Positions 51,883 through 60,055 of a stretch of 64,000 bases of DNA are shown one piece after another. Source of the DNA: an uncultured Clostridia bacterium (GTDB lineage: Bacteria; Bacillota; Clostridia; UBA1381); the NCBI GenBank assembly GCA_944390495.1, contig CALXQE010000025.1:54362-118361 (forward strand), in the 5' to 3' direction. A program made the position numbers and the translations under genes. The notes under the pieces were generated by a model, which had not been told where the DNA came from, did no database searches, and saw only the letters and a list, made by a program, of their open reading frames with translations. The first letter of the stretch is position 1. Each line of letters begins with the position of its first letter.

Positions 51883-52485
51883 TTACTCCTCAAAAGGTCT
51901 TATTCTGTATGTTACACCGATTTTACTGCAAATATCGCTGCATTCTTTTTCTTCTTCCTCTGTAAGAGTTGTAGAAACAGTAGAAAGAATAACCTGCTTT
52001 ACATAATGTTTTACATTGTTAGCAAATGTTATCATTGCATCGAATGAATCAATACCGAATTTACTTCTTGTAAGTTCAAGGTATCGTTCTTTGTTTGGTG
52101 TATTAAGACTTATTGATACAATGTCTATAAGACCTTCAAACATAGGTGCTGTATTTTTACCGTGAATAAGGTCTGCAAGTCCGTTTGTGTTTATTCTGAT
52201 AGTTTTATTGTACTTCTCTTTAATAAATTTACAAACTTCAAGCACATCATCAAGTCGTTCAGTAGGTTCACCGAAACCGCAAAATACAATTTCTTTGTAT
52301 TTGTCTAAATCAAACTTATCAAATTCTGCCTTTACTTCTTCGACTGTGGGTTCTCTTTCAAGCCAAAGACTACCCGAATCGTCCATACTGTCTTTAGTTT
52401 GTCTTAAACAAAACGTACAAGCACATGGACATTTATTTGTCATATTCACATACAAATTATCGTGTACTTCATATAATATTACCAT
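51883..52485 (-). CDS. TatD-associated type radical SAM protein
   Basis: 200 residues, short. NKCPCACTFCLRQ supplies the CX3CX2C iron-sulfur motif, and CGFGEPTERLDDV and RINTNGLADLIHG are the SAM-binding strands, as in the TIGR04038-like group usually linked to TatD nucleases. No TatD gene adjoins here. Reaction unknown. AAGAAGGAA precedes the ATG. Confidence 0.8.
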   Translation of the reverse strand: MVILYEVHDNLYVNMTNKCPCACTFCLRQTKDSMDDSGSLWLEREPTVEEVKAEFDKFDLDKYKEIVFCGFGEPTERLDDVLEVCKFIKEKYNKTIRINTNGLADLIHGKNTAPMFEGLIDIVSISLNTPNKERYLELTRSKFGIDSFDAMITFANNVKHYVKQVILSTVSTTLTEEEEKECSDICSKIGVTYRIRPFEE

Positions 52486-52517
52486 TTATATTCCTTCTTT
52501 CTTTATTATACAGTGAA

Positions 52518-52546
52518 ATTATATCATATTAATCTCTTTTTAACAA
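52518..52546 (-). promoter_or_regulatory. Promoter of the radical SAM operon
   Basis: TTGTTA, 17 bases, TATAAT preceded by TGA, minus strand. Confidence 0.6.
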
Positions 52547-52581
52547 CCGTATATTTATGAAATTTTATAAATCTATTCACC

Positions 52582-52610
52582 TTGTCAAATGACTCAATTT
52601 ATAGTATAAT
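52582..52610 (+). promoter_or_regulatory. Promoter of trmB
   Basis: TTGTCA, 17 bases, TATAAT. Confidence 0.6.
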
Positions 52611-52644
52611 AAGTGCAATAATTTTATCAAGGGGTAATTAAAAT

Positions 52645-53307
52645 ATGAGAATGAGAAAAAAGAAAAATTGCAACACTAGAATGGAGCGTTGCAGTAATAT
52701 ATGGATAAAGGAACCGTCAGAGCTCAAAGGTAAGTGGGCAGAACAATTCGGCAATAACAATCCTATACACATCGAAATCGGGTGTGGAAAAGGTAATTTT
52801 ATTGTAGGCATGGCAAAGATGTATCCTGATATTAATTTTATTGCTATTGAAAAAGTAGAAGATGTTATTGTAATGGCAATGGAAAAAGCTGTGGCAGCAG
52901 ATTTATCAAATGTCCTATTTACAGACATGGACGCTGAAAAAATAGAAGATATATTCGAATTTGGCGAAATAGAACGTATATATCTGAATTTTTCAGACCC
53001 ATGGAAAAAGAATAAACAGGCAAAACGTCGCCTTACCCATAAACGTTTTCTTGACAGGTATAAAGCAGTGCTTCGTCAGGGAGATTATATTTGGTTTAAG
53101 ACTGATAATAAAGCATTGTTTGATTTTTCACTAAATTCCTTTGCACAGGAAAACTTTAAACTTGAAAACATAAGTTTAGACCTCCACAACTCTAAATTTG
53201 AAGGTAATATTATGACTGAATACGAACAGCGTTTTTCAGAAATGGGTATGCCGATATACCGTCTTGAAGCAACATATTTAGGCTGGGAAGATAATAGAAA
53301 CAAATAA
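52645..53307 (+). CDS. trmB: tRNA (guanine46-N7)-methyltransferase
   Basis: 220 residues. IHIEIGCGKGNFIVGMA is the SAM motif, LNFSDPWKKNKQAKRRLTHKRFLD the catalytic and tRNA-binding block, and FKTDNKALF and MTEYEQRFSEMG complete the TrmB pattern. Methylates G46 in the tRNA variable loop. AAGGGG lies upstream. Confidence 0.95.
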   Translation: MRMRKKKNCNTRMERCSNIWIKEPSELKGKWAEQFGNNNPIHIEIGCGKGNFIVGMAKMYPDINFIAIEKVEDVIVMAMEKAVAADLSNVLFTDMDAEKIEDIFEFGEIERIYLNFSDPWKKNKQAKRRLTHKRFLDRYKAVLRQGDYIWFKTDNKALFDFSLNSFAQENFKLENISLDLHNSKFEGNIMTEYEQRFSEMGMPIYRLEATYLGWEDNRNK

Positions 53308-53309
53308 AA

Positions 53310-53340
53310 ATATGCACCTTTTACAGGTGCATATTTTTAT
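53310..53340. terminator. Bidirectional terminator shared by trmB and alkD
   Basis: ATATGCACCT and AGGTGCATAT arms, T-tracts both ways. The minus-strand arm is also the last four codons and stop of the alkD-like gene. Confidence 0.88.
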
Positions 53341-54046
53341 CCCTTTTAAATTTCAATATATATTCCTTATCTTCCTTTGAAATTCTTCTTGACTCACGCA
53401 TTTTTCTTATAGCCATATTTTGAGTAACATCATTTAACGTGTTGTTTTCAAGAAATTTCAAAGCTTTATCACGGCATTTTGCCGCAGCAGTAGCAATAAG
53501 CCACCCTTGCATCATCTGTACATAATAAAAATCTGAATTTACAGAATTTACATATTCAAAGACTCTGTCTATATATTCATCATTTAAGTAAAATTCCATT
53601 AAACATCCAAACCCATATCGAACAGCCCACGGATTGTCATTATATATAAAGTATTCAATATCGTTAAAAAATTCTTTTAAATACTTTTTTATTTGTTTAA
53701 ACGAAACTATATCACAGGTTTCCCAGCTGTCAATTTTTTCGGTATATTCTTTAATGAGCGATAAAAGTTCATCATATCCGCATTTAATTCCGGTCATAAC
53801 AAGACCTTCTATCATTATTTCCTCTCTTGAGCTGCCCTTTTTAAGACTTAAAAAGTCACTGTAATTTCCCTTTAAAATTTCCTTTGCAATATTTCTCAGT
53901 ATAGGCACACGCACCCCAAATGAATGATTTATGCTGGGAACAAGGGAGTCAGAAAATTTTTTATAATCATCATCAGACACAGATTTTAAGTATTCAATAA
54001 ACTGTTCATAATCATTTTGCGACCACGCATCAAGTTTTAATTCCAT
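53321..54046 (-). CDS. AlkD-like DNA alkylation repair protein
   Basis: 241 residues from ATG 54046 (AAGGAG 8 bases upstream). Entirely helical HEAT-like repeats with FGVRVPILRNIAKEI, the Glu/Asp/Trp-type pocket in KIDSWETCDIVSF and NPWAVRYGFGCLMEFY, as in AlkD glycosylases that release N3- and N7-alkyl purines. Translationally close to holA: its ribosome binding site is made of the last holA codons. Confidence 0.82.
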   Translation of the reverse strand: MELKLDAWSQNDYEQFIEYLKSVSDDDYKKFSDSLVPSINHSFGVRVPILRNIAKEILKGNYSDFLSLKKGSSREEIMIEGLVMTGIKCGYDELLSLIKEYTEKIDSWETCDIVSFKQIKKYLKEFFNDIEYFIYNDNPWAVRYGFGCLMEFYLNDEYIDRVFEYVNSVNSDFYYVQMMQGWLIATAAAKCRDKALKFLENNTLNDVTQNMAIRKMRESRRISKEDKEYILKFKRDKNMHL

Positions 54047-54047
54047 G

Positions 54048-55088
54048 TTACACTCTCCTTTGTGATTTATACACACACTGGGCAATATACTGTTCAAGTG
54101 CAGTAGTTTCGTCTATTCTTCCCTCTTTAATTTCCATATCAATTTCTGCCACACGTCTTATCATCCATACAAGCGATTCTTCATCAAAACCCGCCGCACT
54201 TTCAATATATTTTTGTACAATAAAGGGAGCCATTCCCAAAGCTGATGCAATTTCACTTTTAGAGCTATTAGTCATAAGCTTTACACGCAGTATTTTTTCA
54301 AGAGATGAAAGCATTAAATATAATATTCCAAAGGCACTCTCCTTTGCCGTTTGAAGGTCATAAAGTACAGCCATTGCCTTGTTTGCATTTCCTGCCATAA
54401 TTGCATTTGTGAGATCAAAGGTAATAACCTGCATAGATTTTGAAACAACTCTGTCTATATCACTTTTATATATTTCATCACCGCAAAAATCAAGTAATTT
54501 TTTTAGTTCATTATTTATGTTATTAAGTCCCGGATCGCAAAGTGTTATTAAATAATAGGCATTTTCCTTTGATATTTTCTTTTTTGTATCAAGACATTGT
54601 TTAATTACCCAAGTAACTAAATCAGCATCACTTAAATATGAAAATTCAACAGCCTCTCCAACCTTTGTGGCAGCCTTATATACAGCACTTCTTTTATCAA
54701 TATTTTTTTCATCAAAAATCACTACTGTATCATCAGATAATCGTTTAAATTTTTCAAGCCAAAAGGCTTTTTTTTCTTCAGATGATGGACCTGTACCGTT
54801 TTTCTTTGCAGCCGAAAATATACCGCTGTCCTTTATGTGTATAAGTCTTTTGTCTGTCATCATAGGAAATCCCTCCCACGCATCATCATAATCAGAGAAA
54901 GATACATCACTTCCTTCAAGTTTAATATGATTAAATTCAGGGAATCCGCCGTCAGGTACAGCAGCTGTCACTCTTTTAACATATAGTTCTTTTAAAAAAT
55001 CTTCTTCACCGTAGAATATATACATCGGCGACAATATTTTTTCTTTCAGCTGTTTTTTCAGTTTTAATATTTCCGTATTTTTTTTCAT
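54048..55088 (-). CDS. holA: DNA polymerase III delta subunit
   Basis: 346 residues. N-terminal YIFYGEEDFLKELY and FPEFNHIKLEG, then ENAYYLITLCDPGLNNINNELKKL and LYDLQTAKESAFGILYLML match HolA, the clamp-loader delta subunit that opens the sliding clamp. It follows comEC by 2 bases, the classical comEC-holA order of Firmicutes. Confidence 0.9.
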   Translation of the reverse strand: MKKNTEILKLKKQLKEKILSPMYIFYGEEDFLKELYVKRVTAAVPDGGFPEFNHIKLEGSDVSFSDYDDAWEGFPMMTDKRLIHIKDSGIFSAAKKNGTGPSSEEKKAFWLEKFKRLSDDTVVIFDEKNIDKRSAVYKAATKVGEAVEFSYLSDADLVTWVIKQCLDTKKKISKENAYYLITLCDPGLNNINNELKKLLDFCGDEIYKSDIDRVVSKSMQVITFDLTNAIMAGNANKAMAVLYDLQTAKESAFGILYLMLSSLEKILRVKLMTNSSKSEIASALGMAPFIVQKYIESAAGFDEESLVWMIRRVAEIDMEIKEGRIDETTALEQYIAQCVYKSQRRV

Positions 55089-55090
55089 GT

Positions 55091-57406
55091 CTATCTCCTG
55101 TCAAATGTTTCTATTTCCATACTGCCATTGTTGTTAATTGTAAAACGTATATCACCGTCAAAATCAGTTCTGTATATATCTATGTCTGCATTCTCAAGTC
55201 TTTCCACAACTTCATCAGCAGGCAAACCATAGGAATTGTCCTCTCCTACACTTATAACTGCATATTTAGGTGATATAGCACTTATCCAATCTTCACCGGT
55301 TGAATTCTTTGAGCCGTGATGTGCAACCTTTAAAATATCCGCCTCTTTAACTTTTCCGCTTTCAATTAGATTATTTTCGGCAAATTTACTCATATCACCT
55401 GTAAATACTGCGGAAATATCTTTATATTCCAAATAATACACAATAGAAGTATCGTTTTCATCGTCACTTATCCCCGTTTTATAGGCAGGCGGAATAATAT
55501 GTATCCTCATTCCGTTGTTGTATTTGAGGATTGTTTCCTTTGATATATAGTGAATTTTTGTATCATTTTCTAATGCTGCCTTTTCAAGAGCCTGACGCCA
55601 TTCGTTATCCTCCATACAATCAGGCATAAATAAATTTCTCACATTCAGATTTTCTACTGCCGCTATTATTCCCTGTACATGGTCTTGATGATAGTGACTT
55701 ACAAATGCACTGTCTATATTTGTTATACCCTCTGTTTCAAGATATTCGAGATAAATCTTTTCGCCGGGATTATATTCTGAATACACATTTCCGCCACCTC
55801 CGTCAATTAAAACGTTAAATCGGTATGGAGAACTTATAATGGCACCGTCACCTTGTCCCACATTTACAAAAGTCATCTCTATATTTCCCATACGCATAAT
55901 CTGACATACAGTCACAGATACCATAAGTGCCGCTCCAACGAAGGCAGATACCTTTGCATATAAAAAATTCTTTCTAATATAATTAGCACCGGCAACAATC
56001 AAAAGCATATATGCCCCAATAAATACAATACCCGGACGAGGAACAATCATATTAACCATATTAAGCTTGTCTGCAATAACAGCCATATTTTTAAGTATGA
56101 ACAGCATGAAGCTCACAAATGGTCTTATTACAGGTGCATAATGAAAAACAGATAGCATCAGGATAAGCATAGGTGACACTATAACTATTCCTGCAACCAC
56201 CGGTATGGCAATAAATGAAAATATTATATTGTAAGGTGAGATATACCCTAAAAAATATGCACTTATTGGCAATAAACCTACTGTACATATAAAATTTAAT
56301 GTCAGCAGATGACGAATATATTTAAATTTTGCAAACTTAGTAAATTTATATACAAACCCATAAAAATAGTACATAAGCATACTTGCAGTTATAGACATCA
56401 TAAATCCAACATCAAAAAATATAAGAGGATTCGTTACACCTATTATAATTCCTGTAATACCTAAGGCATCGGGATAATGCAAATATCCGTTTCGAACTTT
56501 AAGATATGTTATAACCGCAATAAGAAGTGACAACTTTATAAATACGGCATTATCGTAATTTAAAAGTGCGTATATAATAAGTAATAATATAATCATTATA
56601 TCACGTTTTTTTCGAGAAATAAAGCTCAAAAGGAATGTTATTGCTCCCATAAATATTGCCACATGCAAAAAGGCAGGATAGAAAAATCGTTTCATTCCTG
56701 TACGTGTAAGAACTTTATCAAAATCCTCTGAAAATTCCTTTTTATTTCCTATTAAAATTGCTTTCAAAAGAGCGTTATAATCTCCGCTGTAATTATCGTC
56801 TATTATATTTGATACAAAATTTTTAACATACAAACTAAGAGCAAGGGGTGAGTAATCCCTTATACTGTACGAAGATACAGTCATTTCCTCACTGTACATT
56901 TTGAAAAATACACCACGGCTTTTGTAGTACATTGAATAATCAAAGCCGTTTTCATTCATTTTGTCCGGCAAATCTTCAAGAAAGCCGCTAAAGGTAACAG
57001 TATCACCATATTCAAAATCAGATTTAGAAGACAATACAATTCTGTCATCAATCTGTTTATCTTCTCCGTCATGAGTTAAATTTTTTACATCCACAACATA
57101 TCTGATATTTTCGCCACTCATATCCGGGAGTCGTGAAATTCTGCCCGTCAAAGTAACATATCGCCCTTCATAATCTGACAAATCATGGTTATTTGTACTT
57201 ACAGAATAACTGCACAAAATAATTCCGAAAGAGAAAAATATCGCACATATCAACATTTTTGCATCAAATTTATGTTTAAAAAAAGCTTTTACTGTCAATA
57301 CCATAAATAGGGATATAATAAAAAATATGACAAAAGACGGTCCAACACTCTTGTATGAGTATATCCCCGCCGCAAAAAATACTGCTAATTTAATATATTC
57401 AACCAT
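55091..57406 (-). CDS. comEC: ComEC/Rec2 DNA-uptake channel
   Basis: 771 residues from ATG 57406; GTG 57412 or 57415 is possible. An N-terminal OB-like DUF4131 domain (about 60-190) follows two membrane spans, then the competence channel domain (about 225-490, eight or more helices), then a metallo-beta-lactamase nuclease domain (about 510-774) with VSHYHQDHVQG giving the HXHXDH metal site and LKVAHHGSKNST. Transports single-stranded DNA into the cell during transformation. With holA and alkD forms a DNA-handling unit. Full length, so natural competence (or GTA uptake) is possible; comEA/comGA are not in the window. Confidence 0.92.
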   Translation of the reverse strand: MVEYIKLAVFFAAGIYSYKSVGPSFVIFFIISLFMVLTVKAFFKHKFDAKMLICAIFFSFGIILCSYSVSTNNHDLSDYEGRYVTLTGRISRLPDMSGENIRYVVDVKNLTHDGEDKQIDDRIVLSSKSDFEYGDTVTFSGFLEDLPDKMNENGFDYSMYYKSRGVFFKMYSEEMTVSSYSIRDYSPLALSLYVKNFVSNIIDDNYSGDYNALLKAILIGNKKEFSEDFDKVLTRTGMKRFFYPAFLHVAIFMGAITFLLSFISRKKRDIMIILLLIIYALLNYDNAVFIKLSLLIAVITYLKVRNGYLHYPDALGITGIIIGVTNPLIFFDVGFMMSITASMLMYYFYGFVYKFTKFAKFKYIRHLLTLNFICTVGLLPISAYFLGYISPYNIIFSFIAIPVVAGIVIVSPMLILMLSVFHYAPVIRPFVSFMLFILKNMAVIADKLNMVNMIVPRPGIVFIGAYMLLIVAGANYIRKNFLYAKVSAFVGAALMVSVTVCQIMRMGNIEMTFVNVGQGDGAIISSPYRFNVLIDGGGGNVYSEYNPGEKIYLEYLETEGITNIDSAFVSHYHQDHVQGIIAAVENLNVRNLFMPDCMEDNEWRQALEKAALENDTKIHYISKETILKYNNGMRIHIIPPAYKTGISDDENDTSIVYYLEYKDISAVFTGDMSKFAENNLIESGKVKEADILKVAHHGSKNSTGEDWISAISPKYAVISVGEDNSYGLPADEVVERLENADIDIYRTDFDGDIRFTINNNGSMEIETFDRR

Positions 57407-57438
57407 ATCCACCACAACCTATATTATTTCATAAAAGT

Positions 57439-57467
57439 ATTATATCAAAATTATGATTCTCACGCAA
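57439..57467 (-). promoter_or_regulatory. Promoter of comEC-holA-alkD
   Basis: TTGCGT, 17 bases, TATAAT preceded by TGA on the minus strand. Confidence 0.6.
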
Positions 57468-57482
57468 TCATACCGTAATCTT

Positions 57483-57705
57483 TGTAACATTACTGTAACC
57501 ATATTATAACTGCAACACTTGACACTCGAGTTTTATAATGTAACATTGCCGTAATATAGCTAAAATATTAAATATTATAAAAAAGTATATTTTTTACTAT
57601 TTTGTTTATTATATACATTATATGGCTTCTACTTTTATGCAATATCAACATATAATAAGTGTATTTTTGTTACAAAACATTTATTTATATTACTGAAATA
57701 TTACA
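57483..57705. promoter_or_regulatory. WalR-like boxes in the comEC-NlpC intergenic region
   Basis: TGTAAC-N5-TGTAAC at 57483-57499 is a perfect match to the WalR (YycF) rule. TGTAAC-N5-CGTAAT at 57539-57555 has one mismatch, and on the minus strand TGTAAT-N5-AGTAAT at 57689-57705 has one mismatch and lies 30 bases upstream of the NlpC promoter. The 446-base gap holds no gene. Confidence 0.5.
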
Positions 57706-57734
57706 AAATAGATACAAAAAGATTAAAAAAGGTG

Positions 57735-57763
57735 TTGACAAATCAATTTAAGTGGTGTATAAT
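57735..57763 (+). promoter_or_regulatory. Sigma-A promoter of the NlpC/P60 gene
   Basis: Perfect TTGACA, 17 bases, TATAAT, with a leader of about 90 bases. Confidence 0.8.
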
Positions 57764-57862
57764 TCCGTTTGTAATGTTTTAGAAATATTTTGGTAATAAT
57801 AACGCAAACAAAGTAAAGCAGATGAAATATGTTTTACTTTTAATATTAGGAGGTTTTATTTT

Positions 57863-59107
57863 ATGAGAAACTTTAAGCACACAATAATTGCCGTAATAGC
57901 AGTAGCAATGATTAGCTCACTTGCAGCGGCACAGGCTTCAAGCTTAAAGACTTCACAAATAGAAAGAGAACAACGTATAAATGCAACAGCAGCACAAAAT
58001 AGCATAACAATAGCTCAAAAAGAGGTTACAGATGCAGTTGTAGGAACAGCTGAAATATCAACCGAACCGACACAAACTCCTGAAGAAGCAGCAGCAGAAC
58101 TTGCTACTGAAAGCGAGATAGCTGCAAAGAGTTTTTATCCTATTGGATATGTACTTATATCAAGCGGTACTCTTAATGTAAGAGAAACTCCATCAGAAGA
58201 AGCTAACGTAATAGACCAAATTGAGGTATGTACGGAAGTTGAAGTTATGGAAAGCTCAGAGGGCTGGTATAAAATAGCTTACAACGGCGGTAAAACAGGT
58301 TATGTTACAAGCGAATCTATAACTCAGGATAAGGCAGCAGCAGAGGATGCTAAAAAGACATATACAAATTACAGAATTGCACAGGTTACACTTTCAGGTG
58401 ATTCTGTAAGAGTAAGAAAAGAAGCAAATACTGATTCTGAAGTTATTACAGAACTATCAGACGGTACTTACGTATATGTACTATGGGGTGAAGATGATTT
58501 CATCAGAGTATGTTACGGTGATGACTACGAAGAAGGATATGTAATAAATACATCACTACAATTTACAGGTGAATGGATAGAGAAAACAGAGATTTCAGCT
58601 AAACAGCAAGAAATAGCAGAAGCTAAGGCAGCTGCTGCAAGAGCTGAAGAAATAGCTCGTCAAAATGCTGCAATCGCAGGTAATTCAACTGAGGAAGCAC
58701 CTCAAACATCATCTCAAACAGAATCAGCTCCGGCATCTTCATCAAAAGGACAGGCTATCGTTGATACAGCAATGCAGTATTTAGGAGTTCCGTATGTATG
58801 GGGTGGTACTTCTCCATCAGGTTTCGACTGCAGCGGTCTTGTTCAGTATGTATGCAGGGCAAATGGTATTAGTGTAAACCGTGTAGCAGCTGACCAGAGA
58901 AACAACGGTACTTACGTAAGCCGTGAGAATCTTCAGCCAGGTGACCTTGTATTCTTTGCAAACGGTGGTTCTATCCATCACGTTGGTATTTATGTAGGTA
59001 ACGGAAATATGATTCACGCACCTCAAACAGGTGATGTTGTTAAGATTTCATCAATAAATACAGAATATAGAATAGCACAATATGCAGGTGCTGTAAGAGT
59101 TTATTAA
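57863..59107 (+). CDS. Secreted NlpC/P60 peptidoglycan hydrolase with SH3 domains
   Basis: 414 residues. Signal peptide about 1-26. Two bacterial SH3 domains (about 93-155 with SGTLNVRETPSEEANV; about 172-235 with GDSVRVRKEANTDSEV) bind wall. An Ala/Glu coiled linker (about 240-290) follows, then an NlpC/P60 endopeptidase (about 295-414) with Cys323 in GFDCSGL, His373 in HHVGIYVG and His385. It cuts peptide stems in growing wall. AGGAGG upstream. WalR-like boxes upstream fit an essential-autolysin role. Confidence 0.93.
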   Translation: MRNFKHTIIAVIAVAMISSLAAAQASSLKTSQIEREQRINATAAQNSITIAQKEVTDAVVGTAEISTEPTQTPEEAAAELATESEIAAKSFYPIGYVLISSGTLNVRETPSEEANVIDQIEVCTEVEVMESSEGWYKIAYNGGKTGYVTSESITQDKAAAEDAKKTYTNYRIAQVTLSGDSVRVRKEANTDSEVITELSDGTYVYVLWGEDDFIRVCYGDDYEEGYVINTSLQFTGEWIEKTEISAKQQEIAEAKAAAARAEEIARQNAAIAGNSTEEAPQTSSQTESAPASSSKGQAIVDTAMQYLGVPYVWGGTSPSGFDCSGLVQYVCRANGISVNRVAADQRNNGTYVSRENLQPGDLVFFANGGSIHHVGIYVGNGNMIHAPQTGDVVKISSINTEYRIAQYAGAVRVY

Positions 59108-59120
59108 TAGGAATAGTATG

Positions 59121-59157
59121 CACCCTAAAAGCCTATAACTTTTAGGGTGTATTTTTT
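59121..59157 (+). terminator. Terminator after the NlpC/P60 gene
   Basis: CACCCTAAAAG and CTTTTAGGGTG arms, then TATTTTTT. Confidence 0.9.
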
Positions 59158-59171
59158 ACTTTATCTGACAT

Positions 59172-59705
59172 TTAATCAATCAATTTGATATATTCAGCTA
59201 TTTTGTCAGCTATTTGTGCAGACTCCATTGTTCCATCAACTATATAATCAGATGACGGACGAATATCTTTGAGCATTTGAATAAATGCGATTCTTGAACG
59301 TTCAAGATATGTTTTAAGCCAGTTTCTTATTTCTTCTGCATCGGAGTTATTCATATCTCTTAATATTCCTCTTGCAAGTGCTATATCTAATGGTGTATCT
59401 ATAAAAACAGCTAAATCAATATACTTTTTGAGCATGTCATTACGATACGCAAACGGATAATCCAAAAGTAAATATTTGTATTTCTCGCAATCTTTTATTT
59501 TGATAATATCGTCTAACATCGGTTTTAAATCCCATACATTGTAATTTGCTCCATCTTTTACCCATTTATAGTAATCATCAACTTGACCTTCAAATTCATA
59601 ATCATCAAAATGAAGTGATTTTGCATCAGGAAGAATGTCCTTTAGAATATTTACAGTTGTCGTTTTTCCTCCTGCTGTTAATGCACCTATGGCAATAATT
59701 TTCAT
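59172..59705 (-). CDS. P-loop nucleoside kinase-like protein
   Basis: 177 residues. Walker A GALTAGGKTT at the N-terminus, HFDDYEFEG, and a Walker-B-like KYLLLDYPFAY; the overall plan resembles small uridine/pantothenate kinases (AAA_33-like). VFIDTPLDIALARGILRD supplies a lid Arg. Substrate not determinable. GAGGAG precedes the ATG. Single gene. Confidence 0.75.
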   Translation of the reverse strand: MKIIAIGALTAGGKTTTVNILKDILPDAKSLHFDDYEFEGQVDDYYKWVKDGANYNVWDLKPMLDDIIKIKDCEKYKYLLLDYPFAYRNDMLKKYIDLAVFIDTPLDIALARGILRDMNNSDAEEIRNWLKTYLERSRIAFIQMLKDIRPSSDYIVDGTMESAQIADKIAEYIKLID

Positions 59706-59740
59706 TTTATACTCCTCAAAACTTAATTTATTTATAGATT

Positions 59741-59769
59741 ATTATAATCATAACATAACAGAAAATCAA
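59741..59769 (-). promoter_or_regulatory. Promoter of the kinase-like gene
   Basis: TTGATT, 17 bases, TATAAT on the minus strand. The rest of the 350-base gap up to 60056 holds only the next promoter. Confidence 0.6.
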
Positions 59770-59981
59770 TAATAACAAATTATTTTTTCAGCCTTACTCG
59801 TATATCTACAATAAATAATTAAATATTCTTTGTATTAACTTCCCAAAAAATATCAATCATATCAAATGTTTTGAGTGTGTCCTTACTATTAGTCTTAGAT
59901 ACCCTAATCACCATAATATATAGTGTTTTTGTACAAACAGTAGGTATATCAGTGCATATATACAAACTTTGTCAACACGTA

Positions 59982-60016
59982 TTGAAACATTGCAAAATAT
60001 ATAATATAATGTTTCA
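59982..60016 (+). promoter_or_regulatory. Promoter with inverted repeat for the beta-helix protein
   Basis: TTGAAA (59982), 17 bases, TATAAT (60005). TGAAACATT (59983-59991) and AATGTTTCA (60008-60016) are perfect 9-bp inverted copies that cover the -35 and the -10, so a dimeric repressor could block both. Confidence 0.65.
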
Positions 60017-60055
60017 TGAAAAAATTTTAATAATATAAAACAGGAGGATTTTGAA

